Source of the DNA: Erwinia pyri
GTDB lineage: Bacteria > Pseudomonadota > Gammaproteobacteria > Enterobacterales > Enterobacteriaceae
DNA length: 64,000 nt
Assembly: GCF_030758455.1 (NCBI RefSeq)
Contig: NZ_CP132353.1
Coordinates: 1,054,001 to 1,118,000 of the forward strand
Reading direction: 5' to 3'
This document shows, one piece after another, positions 7,825-19,311 of this stretch. Position 1 is the first letter of the stretch. Every line of letters begins with the position of its first letter. A model generated the notes under the pieces. The model was not told where the DNA came from. It worked only from the letters and a program-made list of their open reading frames with translations, and ran no database searches. The position numbers and the translations under genes were made by a program.

Positions 7825-9365
7825 AAATTCGTTCGCAAGTCGGCATGGTGCTGAACCTGGACAAATGCATCGGATGCCATACCTGTTCCGTGACCTGTAA
7901 AAACGTCTGGACCAGCCGGGAAGGGATGGAGTATGCCTGGTTCAACAACGTAGAGAGTAAACCGGGCGTGGGGTATCCCCATGCCTGGGAGGATCAGCAG
8001 AAATGGAAAGGGGGCTGGATCCGCAAAATCAACGGCAAGCTGGAGCCGCGCATGGGCAGCCGCGTTGGTTTGCTGTCGAAGATCTTTGCCAACCCGGACG
8101 TACCAGCGCTGGATGATTATTACGAACCCTTTGATTTCGACTATCAGAATCTGCACACCGCACCGGCGGGTAAGCATCAGCCGATTGCGCGTCCCCGCTC
8201 GCTGATCACCGGCCAGCGCATGAAGAAGATTGAAAACGGCCCGAACTGGGAAGAGATCCTGGGCGGCGAGTTCTCTAAACGCTCGGCGGACAAGAACTTC
8301 GACAACATTCAGAAAGAGATGTACGGGCAGTTTGAAAACACCTTCATGATGTATCTGCCGCGCCTGTGTGAACACTGCCTGAACCCGGCGTGCGTGGCGA
8401 CCTGCCCAAGCGGCGCCATCTATAAGCGCGGTGAAGATGGCATCGTGCTGATCGATCAGGATAAATGCCGCGGCTGGCGCATGTGCCTGACCGGCTGCCC
8501 TTACAAAAAAATCTACTTTAACTGGAAGAGCGGCAAGTCAGAGAAATGCATCTTCTGCTATCCGCGTATTGAAGCGGGCCAGCCCACCGTCTGTTCAGAA
8601 ACCTGCGTGGGGCGCATCCGTTATCTTGGCGTACTGCTGTATGACGCCGATCGCATTGAGCAGGCCGCCTCCGCGGAGAACGAGCAGGATCTCTATCAGC
8701 GTCAGCTGGAAATCTTCCTCGACCCGCATGACCCGGCGGTAATTGAGCAGGCGCTGGCAGAGGGTATTCCGCAAAGCGTGATTGACGCCGCGCAGCAGTC
8801 GCCGGTCTATAAAATGGCGATGGAGTGGAAGCTCGCCTTACCGCTGCACCCGGAATACCGCACGCTGCCGATGGTCTGGTATGTGCCGCCATTATCCCCG
8901 ATCCAGTCCGTTGCCGATGCGGGCGAGCTGGGCCACAGCGGCGTGCTGCCGGATGTCGAAAGCCTGCGTATTCCGGTGCAGTATCTGGCAAACCTGCTGA
9001 CCGCTGGCGATACCGCACCAGTGCTGCTGGCGCTGAAACGCATGCTGGCGATGCGCCACTACAAGCGTGCGGAGACGGTAGAAGGGCAGAGCGATACCCG
9101 CGCCCTTGAGCAGGTTGGCTTAACGGAAGCGCAGGCGCAGGAGATGTACCGCTATCTGGCGATCGCCAACTATGAGGATCGTTTTGTGGTGCCCTCCAGC
9201 CATCGCGAGCTGGCACGGGAAGCCTTCCCCGAAAGCAAAGGCTGCGGCTTCAGCTTCGGTGATGGCTGCCACGGCAGCGACAGCAAATTCAACCTGTTCA
9301 ACAGCCGCCGGATTGATGCCATCGATATCGGCCGTAAAACGCCGCCGCAGGAGGATCGCTCATGA
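7821..9365 (+). CDS. narH: Respiratory nitrate reductase A, beta subunit (iron-sulfur)
   Basis: The electron-transfer subunit has 514 residues (E. coli 512) and carries four iron-sulfur clusters. The first Cys group is at residues 16, 19, 22 and 26. Central groups (CEHCLNPACVATC and CRGWRMCLTGC, with Trp in place of one Cys as expected for the [3Fe-4S] site) and a later group (CIFCYP ... CSETC) complete the ligands. It passes electrons from NarI haem to NarG. The ATG at 7821 overlaps the narG stop; an in-frame upstream start at 7791 would lie inside narG and lacks family support. The 3' end overlaps narJ by four bases. Confidence 0.98.
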   Translation: MKIRSQVGMVLNLDKCIGCHTCSVTCKNVWTSREGMEYAWFNNVESKPGVGYPHAWEDQQKWKGGWIRKINGKLEPRMGSRVGLLSKIFANPDVPALDDYYEPFDFDYQNLHTAPAGKHQPIARPRSLITGQRMKKIENGPNWEEILGGEFSKRSADKNFDNIQKEMYGQFENTFMMYLPRLCEHCLNPACVATCPSGAIYKRGEDGIVLIDQDKCRGWRMCLTGCPYKKIYFNWKSGKSEKCIFCYPRIEAGQPTVCSETCVGRIRYLGVLLYDADRIEQAASAENEQDLYQRQLEIFLDPHDPAVIEQALAEGIPQSVIDAAQQSPVYKMAMEWKLALPLHPEYRTLPMVWYVPPLSPIQSVADAGELGHSGVLPDVESLRIPVQYLANLLTAGDTAPVLLALKRMLAMRHYKRAETVEGQSDTRALEQVGLTEAQAQEMYRYLAIANYEDRFVVPSSHRELAREAFPESKGCGFSFGDGCHGSDSKFNLFNSRRIDAIDIGRKTPPQEDRS

Positions 9366-10084
9366 TCGTTTTACGCGCTATTGGCCGCCTGCTGGATTAC
9401 CCGGATCGGGATCTTTTTGATCATCATGCTGAGCTGGTTGAAGTGCTGCAAAGCGCGCCGGAGCTGGCAACGGAACAGGTCGCTCGTCTGACAGCGTTTA
9501 TTGAAACCTTCTGCGCGCGTCCTCTGCTGGATGTGCAGGCGGAGTACTGTGAGCTGTTTGACCGTGGTCGCGCCACCTCGCTGCTGCTGTTTGAGCATGT
9601 GCATGGTGAATCACGCGATCGCGGTCAGGCGATGGTCGATCTGCTGGATCAGTACCGCGCCGACGGCCTGGAGCTGGATGCAAAAGAGCTGCCGGACTAT
9701 CTGCCGCTCTACCTGGAATATCTTGGCAGCGGGTCCGCTGAGCGGGCGCGTGGCGGTTTGCAGGATATCGCCCCGATTCTGGCGTTGCTGGCCGCGCGCC
9801 TGCAGCAGCGCGGTACCCCTTATGCGCTGCTGTTTGAGGCGCTGATTGCGCTTTCCGCCAGCGGCGTGGAGGCGGAATCGCTCAGGCCGCAGATAGAGCA
9901 AGAGGCTCGTGACGATACGCCTGCTGCGCTGGACGCCGTCTGGGAAGAGGAGCAGGTGAAGTTTCTGGGTGAGCAGGGGTGCGCTTCTGCGCAACAGGCC
10001 GCGCATCAGCGCCGCTTCGCCGGGGCGGTAGCTCCGCAGTATCTGGATGTGGCTCAGGCCACGGCACGTTCCACAGGAGAGTAA
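9362..10084 (+). CDS. narJ: Nitrate reductase assembly chaperone NarJ
   Basis: This 240-residue cytoplasmic protein (E. coli 236) belongs to the NarJ/TorD helical chaperone family. The recognisable block [11 protein letters not shown] lies near residue 115, and the N-terminal part is typical (LDYPDRDLF). NarJ binds the NarG N-terminus and guides insertion of the molybdenum cofactor and FS0 cluster before membrane docking. It is not part of the mature enzyme. The start overlaps the narH stop (ATGA) and narI follows after 2 bp. Confidence 0.96.
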   Translation: MIVLRAIGRLLDYPDRDLFDHHAELVEVLQSAPELATEQVARLTAFIETFCARPLLDVQAEYCELFDRGRATSLLLFEHVHGESRDRGQAMVDLLDQYRADGLELDAKELPDYLPLYLEYLGSGSAERARGGLQDIAPILALLAARLQQRGTPYALLFEALIALSASGVEAESLRPQIEQEARDDTPAALDAVWEEEQVKFLGEQGCASAQQAAHQRRFAGAVAPQYLDVAQATARSTGE

Positions 10085-10086
10085 TC

Positions 10087-10764
10087 GTGCACTATTTATC
10101 TCTGTTCTTTTTCGATATCTATCCCTATCTGGCGGGCGCGGTTTTCCTGATCGGCAGCTGGCTTCGTTACGACTACGGCCAGTACAGCTGGCGGGCGGGC
10201 TCCAGCCAGATGCTGGACAAAAAAGGGATGCGTCTGGCCTCCAATCTGTTCCATATTGGCATTATTGGCATCTTCTTTGGCCATATTGTTGGCATGCTGA
10301 CGCCACACTGGATGTATGAGGCCTTTCTGCCCATCGACGTGAAGCAGAAGCTGGCGATGATCGCCGGGGGGATCTGTGGCCTGCTGACGCTGGTGGGCGG
10401 GGCGCTGCTGCTTAAACGTCGCCTGACCAATCCCCGTGTGCGGGCAACCAGCAGCTTCGGCGATATTCTGATCCTGACGCTGCTGGTGGTGCAGGTTTGC
10501 CTGGGGCTGCTGACCATTCCGTTCTCCGCCCAGCATCTGGACGGCAGCGAAATGATGAAGCTGGTCGCCTGGGCGCAGGCGGTGGTGACGTTCCACGGCG
10601 GAGCCTCGCAGCATCTGGAAGGCGTGGCACCGATCTTCCGCCTGCATATGGTGCTGGGAATGACCCTGTTCCTGCTGTTCCCGTTCTGCCGCCTGGTGCA
10701 TATCTGGAGCGCGCCGGTGGAGTACCTCACCCGGCGTTATCAACTGGTGCGTAACCGCCGCTAA
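10087..10764 (+). CDS. narI: Respiratory nitrate reductase A, gamma subunit (cytochrome b)
   Basis: This 225-residue integral membrane protein (same length as E. coli NarI) has five predicted spans. Haem-ligand histidines 56 and 66 are present in NLFHIGIIG and FFGHIVG, and the C-terminal pair is kept in [10 protein letters not shown] and FRLHMVLG. It oxidises quinol at the periplasmic side and anchors NarGH. The start is GTG at 10087, 2 bp after the narJ stop and behind GGAGAG; the longer frame from 9979 is a shadow inside narJ. It is the last gene of the operon and converges on the GntR gene. Confidence 0.97.
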   Translation: MHYLSLFFFDIYPYLAGAVFLIGSWLRYDYGQYSWRAGSSQMLDKKGMRLASNLFHIGIIGIFFGHIVGMLTPHWMYEAFLPIDVKQKLAMIAGGICGLLTLVGGALLLKRRLTNPRVRATSSFGDILILTLLVVQVCLGLLTIPFSAQHLDGSEMMKLVAWAQAVVTFHGGASQHLEGVAPIFRLHMVLGMTLFLLFPFCRLVHIWSAPVEYLTRRYQLVRNRR

Positions 10765-10801
10765 TTACGGCATCATCACGCCATCCTTAAGCTCTTGCCA
10801 G

Positions 10802-10825
10802 GGCCGGTTATACCGGCCTTGTTTA
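10802..10825. terminator. Terminator between narI and the GntR gene
   Basis: GGCCGG-TTATA-CCGGCC forms a 6-bp GC stem followed by TTGTTTAT on the plus strand. It sits 37 bp after narI and touches the 3' end of the convergent regulator gene, so it probably ends narGHJI transcription. Confidence 0.6.
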
Positions 10826-11575
10826 TCCCCGTCCGAATATCTCGATCACCGCATCAAGATGATCTTTCATCGCTTTTTTGGCCGCACGCGGATCGCGTGA
10901 CTTCAGAGCCTGCAGGATCGCCAGATGCTCTGTCTCAGAGCGATGCGGCATATCCTGCGGCGTATAGTGCTGTTGCAGGCTGCGAAACATCGTGCCGTAG
11001 CGATGCCCCAGCAGGTGGGCAATGATAAAGGCGTAAGCGGGGTTGCCGCTCGCCTGAGCGATACGAATATGAAACAGTCTGTCGCCAGGATGGGTCGCCG
11101 AACCCTGCCGGTTATCGCGGCAGTTCTGCGCATAAGCCTGCTCAATCAACTCAAGTTCAGCCTCTGAAGCATGACGCGCCGCCAGGGCCGCCGTCTCTGG
11201 CTCTATCAGGCGGCGGGTTTGCAACAGGGAGAAAGGCGGCAGCTCCGCGCTGAAATCGAGCTGGATGTTCAGCTCGTCATCCAGATCCGCCCACTGATCC
11301 CGCCCCGCCTGCTGCATCACCGGCTCTTCCGAGGGCGACGCTTGCGGCTGGCAGACAATCACGCCGTTCCCCACCCGCACATCCACCAGGCCAATAACCT
11401 CCAGCGCTATCAGCGCCTCCCGCACCGAAGCGCGACTGACCTGAAGCTGGCTGGCCAAATCCCGTTCGGCAGGCAGCTTGCTGCCAGGCGGAAATTCACC
11501 GCTGGCGATCAGCTGTTTCAGCTGATCGGCAATCTGACGGTAAATCCTTGGATTCTCTAATTTTTGTATCGGCAT
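10823..11575 (-). CDS. GntR family (FadR/FCD subfamily) regulator of the adjacent sugar cluster
   Basis: A 250-residue transcription factor. The N-terminal winged helix-turn-helix (about residues 8-75: IYRQIADQLKQLI, GSKLPAERDLASQL, SRASVREALIALE) is classic GntR. The C-terminal all-helical FCD ligand domain includes ETAALAARHA and the FHIRIAQASGN metal-binding region. It is divergent from the eight-gene L-fucose-type operon with a 211-bp gap that holds a GntR-like palindrome at 11748. By position it should sense a pathway sugar acid and repress the operon. Relatives include ExuR, UxuR and LldR, and the true ligand cannot be read from sequence. Confidence 0.85.
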   Translation of the reverse strand: MPIQKLENPRIYRQIADQLKQLIASGEFPPGSKLPAERDLASQLQVSRASVREALIALEVIGLVDVRVGNGVIVCQPQASPSEEPVMQQAGRDQWADLDDELNIQLDFSAELPPFSLLQTRRLIEPETAALAARHASEAELELIEQAYAQNCRDNRQGSATHPGDRLFHIRIAQASGNPAYAFIIAHLLGHRYGTMFRSLQQHYTPQDMPHRSETEHLAILQALKSRDPRAAKKAMKDHLDAVIEIFGRG

Positions 11576-11747
11576 GGCTCACCAGACGGTTTTTTAGTTA
11601 AGCGATTCAGCCAGCACTTTGCAGAGATTCTGCTTGCTGCTTTGTTTTCAGTATGTAAAAAATTGGTTAATTAATTAGCGCGTTTTAAGCCTTAACTGCC
11701 CTGAATCATAGCAAAAGGGCGCCGCTTAAAACGTTTTTTTTCACCGT

Positions 11748-11764
11748 TAATGGCCTGACCATTA
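11748..11764. promoter_or_regulatory. Putative GntR/FadR-type operator
   Basis: TAATGGCCTGACCATTA is a palindrome with 6-bp arms around CCTGA. Its core TGGCCTGACCA differs by one base from the FadR-type core TGGTCNGACCA. It ends 22 bp before the first structural gene, where a repressor would block initiation or elongation. Confidence 0.55.
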
Positions 11765-11786
11765 GTCCTTTGTGCAAGGAATTCGT

Positions 11787-12527
11787 ATGGATTTGCAAGG
11801 TAAGAAGGTGCTGATCACTGCCGCCGGACAGGGAATCGGGCTGAATACCGCCCGCCTGTTTGCGCAAGCTGGCGCGGAAGTTATCGCCACGGACATCAAT
11901 CTTTCGCAACTGCATGAGATACCTGGGGTGATCGGCCGGGAGCTGGATGTGACCCGTCCGCAGGCAATCCAGGCACTGGCAGAAGAGGTCGGCACGCTCG
12001 ACGTGCTGTTCAACTGCGCTGGCGTGGTACACAGCGGCGATATCCTCAGTTGCAGCGAGCAGGAGTGGCAGTTCGCCCTCGACCTCAACGTCACCGCCAT
12101 GTTCCATACCGTAAGAGCTTTTCTGCCAGCGATGCTGATGCAGAAAAAAGGGTCAATCATCAACATGTCTTCGGTGGCTTCCAGCGTTAAAGGGGTGCCG
12201 AACCGCTTCGCTTACAGCGCCTCGAAAGCTGCCGTGATCGGATTAACAAAATCAGTGGCTGCGGACTATGTCTCGCAGGGTATCCGCTGCAACGCCATTT
12301 GCCCGGGTACGGTGGAATCCCCTTCGCTTCATCAGCGTATTGCCGCTCAGGCAAAGGCGGAGGGGCGAAGCGAGGAGGAGGTTTATCAGGCATTTGTCTC
12401 CCGCCAACCGATAGGCCGCATCGGCAAAACGGAGGAGATTGCCCAGCTGGCGCTCTATCTGGCCTCTGATGCCAGTGCTTACACCACCGGCGCCGTCCAC
12501 GTTATTGATGGTGGCTGGAGCAACTAA
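11787..12527 (+). CDS. SDR dehydrogenase, probable 2-keto-3-deoxy-L-fuconate 4-dehydrogenase
   Basis: This 246-residue short-chain dehydrogenase has a Rossmann motif TAAGQGIG (residues 11-18), Asp36 at the end of beta-2 (favouring NAD), NCAG at 76-79, and the catalytic Tyr143-x3-Lys147 in YSASK with preceding Ser128/129. It resembles the enzymes that oxidise 2-keto-3-deoxy-L-fuconate to the 2,4-diketo acid. The assignment rests mainly on its place between a FAH hydrolase and a fuconate dehydratase. The ATG at 11787 follows AAGGA; an upstream GTG at 11772 is less likely. It is the first gene of the operon, just after the proposed operator. A related SDR role such as 3-hydroxybutyrate dehydrogenase is possible but does not suit the context. 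Confidence 0.75.
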   Translation: MDLQGKKVLITAAGQGIGLNTARLFAQAGAEVIATDINLSQLHEIPGVIGRELDVTRPQAIQALAEEVGTLDVLFNCAGVVHSGDILSCSEQEWQFALDLNVTAMFHTVRAFLPAMLMQKKGSIINMSSVASSVKGVPNRFAYSASKAAVIGLTKSVAADYVSQGIRCNAICPGTVESPSLHQRIAAQAKAEGRSEEEVYQAFVSRQPIGRIGKTEEIAQLALYLASDASAYTTGAVHVIDGGWSN

Positions 12528-12557
12528 GCCACCCACAGTCTGTTGAAAGGAGTAAGG

Positions 12558-13400
12558 ATGAAATTATTACGTTACGGCCAGCCAGGAGAAGAGCGTCCGG
12601 GCGCCATCGATGCAGCGGGAAAGCTACGCGACCTCTCCGGCGTGGTTGACGATATAGGTGGCAAGGTCCTGTTGCCCGAATCGCTGAATAAACTGCGTCA
12701 GCTTGACCTGGCTTCGCTGCCGCTGGTTGAGGGAAATCCGCGACTGGGCGCCTGCGTGGGAAGCGTCGGGAAATTCATCTGTATCGGCCTGAACTACGCC
12801 GACCATGCGACAGAAACCGGAGCCGAGATCCCCAAAGAGCCGGTGGTTTTCAGCAAATGGACCAGTGCTATCGTCGGCCCGAATGACGATGTAGAAATCC
12901 CCCGCGACTCGCAAAAAACCGACTGGGAAGTGGAGCTGGGCGTGGTGATTGGTAAGGGAGGTCGCTACATCAGCGAAGCTGAAGCGCTCTCGCACGTTGC
13001 CGGTTATTGCGTGATTAACGATGTCTCGGAACGTGAATTTCAAATTGAGCGGGGCGGAACCTGGGATAAAGGCAAAGGGTGCGACACCTTCGGTCCTCTT
13101 GGGCCGTGGCTGGTGACGGCAGAAGAGATCCCCGAGCCGAATAAACTGAATCTGTGGCTGGAGGTGGATGGCAAACGTTATCAGCAGGGCAACACCAGCA
13201 CCATGATTTTCACCGTGCCAGAAATCATCAGCTACCTCAGCCGGTTTATGAGCCTGCAACCCGGAGATGTGATCTCCACCGGTACGCCGCCGGGCGTAGG
13301 GATGGGGCAGAAGCCGCCGGTCTACCTTCGCGCCGGGCAGGAGATCCGGCTGGGAATTGAGGGGCTGGGTGAACAGCGCCAGAAAACTATTCAGGCTTAA
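12558..13400 (+). CDS. Fumarylacetoacetate hydrolase family protein, probable 2,4-diketo-3-deoxy-L-fuconate hydrolase
   Basis: This 280-residue FAH-fold protein has the family signature CIGLNYADHATE near residue 73, a metal-binding set including the second Glu of EVELGVVIG, and the C-terminal segment DVISTGTPPGVGMG. In bacterial L-fucose and L-rhamnose diketo pathways this family splits the 2,4-diketo-3-deoxy acid into pyruvate and L-lactate. The ATG at 12558 lies behind AAGGAG (the TTG at 12543 overlaps that region and is rejected). It sits 30 bp after the SDR gene and 24 bp before fucD, in one operon. FAH proteins are often over-called, so the substrate is inferred from neighbours. Confidence 0.8.
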   Translation: MKLLRYGQPGEERPGAIDAAGKLRDLSGVVDDIGGKVLLPESLNKLRQLDLASLPLVEGNPRLGACVGSVGKFICIGLNYADHATETGAEIPKEPVVFSKWTSAIVGPNDDVEIPRDSQKTDWEVELGVVIGKGGRYISEAEALSHVAGYCVINDVSEREFQIERGGTWDKGKGCDTFGPLGPWLVTAEEIPEPNKLNLWLEVDGKRYQQGNTSTMIFTVPEIISYLSRFMSLQPGDVISTGTPPGVGMGQKPPVYLRAGQEIRLGIEGLGEQRQKTIQA

Positions 13401-13424
13401 AGCCAGATCTTACAGGACGCTCTT

Positions 13425-14713
13425 ATGACAACGATTACCGCCATGCGCGTGGAAGATATCCGTTTTCCGACCTCCCTCTCTCTGGATGGATCGGATGCGA
13501 TGAATCCTGACCCCGATTATTCAGCAGCCTACGTGATTTTAGAAACCGATACCGTCGGGTTAAGCGGCCACGGGCTGACTTTTACTATTGGCCGGGGAAA
13601 TGAGATCTGCTGTGCGGCTATTCACGCGCTCGAACATTTGGTTGTGGGGCAGAGTCTGGCGGCGATGACCGCCAATATGGGGGCGTTCTGGCGCTCGTTT
13701 ACCAGCGACAGCCAGCTGCGCTGGATTGGGCCAGACAAAGGTGCCATCCATCTCGCTACGGGCGCGGTGGTTAACGCCGTCTGGGATTTGTGGAGCAAGG
13801 CGGAGGGCAAACCGCTGTGGCGACTGGTGGCTGACATGTCGCCTGAAGAGCTGGTGCGCTGCATCGATTTCCGCTATCTCACCGACTGCATTACGCCGGA
13901 GGAGGCGCTGACGCTGCTTCGTCAGCGGGCGGATAACAAAGAGCAGCGCCTGCAAACGCTGCTGGCTGAAGGCTATCCCTGCTATACCACCTCAGCGGGC
14001 TGGCTGGGCTATCCCGACGACAAGCTGCGCCGTCTCTGTCAGGAAGCTGTCGATGCCGGTTTCGACTACCTCAAGCTGAAAGTGGGCCGCGATCTGGAAG
14101 ATGATATCCGCCGGGTGACCATTGCCCGCGAGGTGATCGGCCCCGATCGCAAGCTGATGATCGACGCAAATCAGGTGTGGGAGACCGACGAAGCGATCCC
14201 CTGGGTAAATAAACTCGCCTTTGCGGATCCGTGGTTTATTGAAGAACCCACCAGCCCCGATGATATTGAAGGCCACCGCCGCATTCGGGAAGCCATCGCG
14301 CCTGTGAAGGTGGCCACCGGCGAGATGTGTCAGAACCGCATTATGTTCAAGCAGTTCATCATGCGCGGCGCCATTGATGTGGTGCAGATCGATGCCTGCC
14401 GGATGGGGGGCGTCAACGAAATTCTGGCCGTTATGCTGATGGCGGCGAAATATAACCTGCCGGTCTGCCCGCACGCGGGCGGCGTGGGGCTGTGCGAATA
14501 CGTGCAGCATCTGTCGATGATTGACTATTTGTGCATCGCCGGAACCCATGAGGGGCGGGTTATTGAGTATGTGGATCATCTTCACGAGCACTTTGTGCAT
14601 CCCTGCGTGATCAAAGGGGCTGCGTATATGCCGCCGGAGCACGCCGGTTTCTCTATCGAGATGTTTCCCGCCTCGATTGAGCAATACCGCTTCCGCGCCC
14701 TGGAGCCAGCCTG

Positions 14714-14714
<1 letters not shown>
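13425..14714 (+). CDS. fucD: L-fuconate dehydratase (enolase superfamily)
   Basis: This 429-residue enolase-superfamily enzyme of the mandelate racemase group has an N-terminal capping domain with LDGSDAMNPDPDYSAAYV, a segment I recognise from characterised fuconate dehydratases. The barrel carries the KLKVG acid/base lysine motif, metal ligands in MIDANQ, FIEEPTSPDD and ATGE, and the catalytic His in PHAGGVGLCEYVQH. The C-terminal EYVDHLHEHF is also family-typical. It removes water from L-fuconate to give 2-keto-3-deoxy-L-fuconate. Related sugar acids (L-galactonate, D-arabinonate) could also be accepted. Its stop codon overlaps the lactonase start (ATGA). Confidence 0.88.
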
Positions 14715-16679
<1,965 letters not shown>

Positions 16680-16760
16680 AAAAACAACGGGTCTTTGACC
16701 TCTACTCTTTTTATGCCGGTGTTATTCGCTGTACTGGCCACAGCTACCGAGGAACGAATT

Positions 16761-17993
16761 ATGTTAGTCAATAAAACGACTGCGCCGGCTTATCAGAAGC
16801 AGAACGCGGTCTCACATTACCGGCTGGCTTTTATTCTTGTGACCGTGCTCTTCTTTATGTGGGGGCTCTCCTATGGCCTGCTGGACGTGCTGAACAAGCA
16901 TTTTCAGGAGGTGCTGCACGTCAGTAAAGCGCAGTCGGGCCTGCTGCAGGCCGCCTATTTCGGCGCTTATTTTGTGGTTGCCCTCCCGGCTGGCTTCTTT
17001 ATGGATCGCTATGGTTATAAAGCCGGGGTGCTGGTAGGACTCTGTCTTTATGCGCTGGGTGCACTGCTGTTCGTGCCTGCGGCGGCGGCGGGCAGCTTTA
17101 CGCTGTTCCTGCTGGCGCTGTTTGTGATTGCGCTGGGGCTGGGATGCCTGGAGACGGCGGCCAACCCTTACGCCACGGTGCTGGGAGACCCTTCCGGCGC
17201 TGAGCGTCGTCTGAACCTATCGCAATCCTTTAATGGCCTGGGGCAGTTTATTGGCCCGGTGATCGGCGGCTCGTTATTCTTCTCCGCCACGCAGGGCACC
17301 ACCACCGAAGGGCTGGAGTCGGTAAAAATCACCTATGTGGCAATTGCCGCCCTGGTTCTGGTGATTGCCTTTGTCTTTGGCCGTACCCGCATGCCGGATA
17401 TTCGGGCGCAGGAAGAGGAGCAGAGCAGCGGTGACACGAAAAGCTTGTGGCAGCACGGACATTTTACTGGCGGCGTCATTGCTCAGTTCTTTTATGTTGC
17501 CGCTCAGGTGGGCGTCGGGGCGTTCTTTATTAATTACGTTACCGAACACTGGGCGAGTCTCTCTAATCAGAACGCCTCTTATCTGCTGTCGGTGGCGATG
17601 GTCAGCTTTATGATTGGCCGTTTCTTCAGCACCTGGCTGATGGGGCGCGTGCGCCCGGCAACCCTGCTGGTGGCTTACGCGGCGATCAACATTGTGCTCT
17701 GTGCCGTAGTGGTTTCAGGGATGGAAACGGTCTCTGTTATTGCGCTGGTGGCGGTCTTCTTCTTTATGTCGATCATGTTCCCGACGCTGTTTGCAATGGG
17801 CGTCAAGAATATGGGCAAGCAGACCAAGCGCGCCAGTTCGCTGATGATTATGGCTATTGTTGGCGGGGCGATCATGCCCTATCTGATGGGGGCCGTGGCT
17901 GACCATTACAGTACGGCTGCCGCCTATACCCTGCCTTTGCTCTGTTTTGCTGTGGTGCTGGCTTACGCGCTTCGCCAGCGCGCAAGGGCTTAA
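16761..17993 (+). CDS. fucP: FucP-like sugar:H+ symporter (MFS)
   Basis: This 410-residue major-facilitator transporter has about 12 spans and the FucP-family first helix FFMWGLSYGLLDVLNKHFQ, where E. coli FucP has the related FALWGF..NDIL..HF pattern. It also has LGCLETAANPYATVLG and an AMGVKNMGK segment in helix 10. It would bring in L-fucose or a similar 6-deoxy sugar with a proton. I prefer the ATG at 16761 (behind GAGGAACG) to the upstream ATG at 16695, because the added 22 residues are hydrophobic and unlike the family N-terminus. It is the last gene of the operon, 81 bp after the mutarotase. No strong terminator is visible after it. Confidence 0.82.
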   Translation: MLVNKTTAPAYQKQNAVSHYRLAFILVTVLFFMWGLSYGLLDVLNKHFQEVLHVSKAQSGLLQAAYFGAYFVVALPAGFFMDRYGYKAGVLVGLCLYALGALLFVPAAAAGSFTLFLLALFVIALGLGCLETAANPYATVLGDPSGAERRLNLSQSFNGLGQFIGPVIGGSLFFSATQGTTTEGLESVKITYVAIAALVLVIAFVFGRTRMPDIRAQEEEQSSGDTKSLWQHGHFTGGVIAQFFYVAAQVGVGAFFINYVTEHWASLSNQNASYLLSVAMVSFMIGRFFSTWLMGRVRPATLLVAYAAINIVLCAVVVSGMETVSVIALVAVFFFMSIMFPTLFAMGVKNMGKQTKRASSLMIMAIVGGAIMPYLMGAVADHYSTAAAYTLPLLCFAVVLAYALRQRARA

Positions 17994-18132
17994 CTTCTCT
18001 CTCTGCCCTGGCCGCTATCCGGGCGCCTGCAATCCTGCAAGTGCCCGTTCTTTACATAACAACCGCTTTTCTTCCCGTTGGCCAATGCTTTAACATGACC
18101 GATACTTCTTCGCATCGCACTATGGATATTCA

Positions 18133-19200
18133 ATGCGTTATCTGGCCACACTTCTTCCCGCTCTGCTGTTACTCACTGCCTGCAGTAGCCACAAGCAGCC
18201 TCAGGCGGTTGAGCCGCAGGGAAACCCTTTCGGCGGCGGTTTCCAGCTCGAACCCTCCCATGACTACCATCCTTTAATGGGTGACTTTGCCAATAACTCC
18301 GCCACCGAGCGTTTTGTGGATAAAATGGTGCGCGAGCATGGTTTCCAGCGCCAGCAGCTGCATGACGTGCTGGCGCAGGCTAAAAACCTGGATTGGGTAG
18401 TCCGGCTGATGGATCGTCAGGCACCGATAGCGCAGGGTCCCACCGGACCCAACGGTGCCTGGATCCGCTATCGTAATAAATTTATTACCCCGTCAAACGT
18501 GCAAAACGGCGTGGCGTTCTGGAATCAGTATCAGGATGCCCTGCAGCGCGCTTACCAGACTTACGGGGTGCCGCCAGAAATCATTGTTGGCATTATTGGC
18601 GTGGAAACGCGCTGGGGCCGCGTCATGGGCAAAACCCGCATTATCGATGCGCTCTCCACGCTGGCCTTTAACTACCCTCGTCGGGCCGATTTCTTCAGCG
18701 CAGAGCTGGAAACCTTCCTGCTGATGGCGAGAGAAGAGGGCGATGATCCGCTGGACCTCCGTGGCTCCTATGCAGGCGCAATGGGCTATGGGCAGTTCAT
18801 GCCCTCTTCGTTTAAAAGCTATGCGGTAGATTTTAATGGCGACGGACACATCAATCTTTGGGATCCGGTCGATGCTATCGGCAGCGTGGCTCACTACTTC
18901 AGCGCCCATGGCTGGGTGAAGAACGGCACGGTAGCCGTCCCGGCGACCGGTCCATCAACAACCTGGGAAACCGGCTTCAAAACGCGCTATACCGTCTCCT
19001 CTCTGGCGGCTGGCGGCTTCCAGCCTGAGCTGAAGCTCGACGGCAATCAGCAGGTCAGCCTGCTGCGGTTTGATATGGGTACCGGCTATCAGTACTGGTT
19101 CGGACTCCCTAACTTTTACGCCATCACCCGCTACAACCACAGCAATCACTACGCAATGGCGGTCTGGCAACTGGGGCTGGCCGTGCGGGACGCACGCTAA
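18133..19200 (+). CDS. mltB: Membrane-bound lytic murein transglycosylase B
   Basis: This 355-residue lipoprotein (E. coli MltB 361) has a signal peptide ending in the lipobox LTAC with Cys17 as the lipidation site. The family-3 lytic transglycosylase core follows: the catalytic Glu is in GIIGVETRWGRVMG, and AMGYGQFMPSSF and FNGDGHINLWDPVDAIGS are present. It cleaves the MurNAc-GlcNAc bond with formation of a 1,6-anhydro product at the outer-membrane inner face. It begins 139 bp after fucP. In E. coli the sorbitol (srl) genes follow mltB; here a methyltransferase gene (tam) takes their place. Confidence 0.95.
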   Translation: MRYLATLLPALLLLTACSSHKQPQAVEPQGNPFGGGFQLEPSHDYHPLMGDFANNSATERFVDKMVREHGFQRQQLHDVLAQAKNLDWVVRLMDRQAPIAQGPTGPNGAWIRYRNKFITPSNVQNGVAFWNQYQDALQRAYQTYGVPPEIIVGIIGVETRWGRVMGKTRIIDALSTLAFNYPRRADFFSAELETFLLMAREEGDDPLDLRGSYAGAMGYGQFMPSSFKSYAVDFNGDGHINLWDPVDAIGSVAHYFSAHGWVKNGTVAVPATGPSTTWETGFKTRYTVSSLAAGGFQPELKLDGNQQVSLLRFDMGTGYQYWFGLPNFYAITRYNHSNHYAMAVWQLGLAVRDAR

Positions 19201-19208
19201 GGCGGGCA

Positions 19209-19238
19209 GGGAAGAGCGGCAAACTCGCTGCTCTTCCC
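19209..19238 (+). other. Hairpin after mltB
   Basis: GGGAAGAGC and GCTCTTCCC pair over 9 bp around a 12-nt loop, 8 bp after the mltB stop. No T-run follows, so it may be a weak or factor-dependent terminator. Confidence 0.4.
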
Positions 19239-19311
19239 CATGACGGGAGAGTAAACTCATCAATTATCCTCTACAGTAAAAGAGCAGTACGATCGTTATA
19301 AAGAGGAAAAC

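Noticed and set aside
18041..18277. 78-codon plus-strand ORF before mltB
   Set aside because: It overlaps the mltB signal-peptide region in another frame, has no family resemblance and no good ribosome site.
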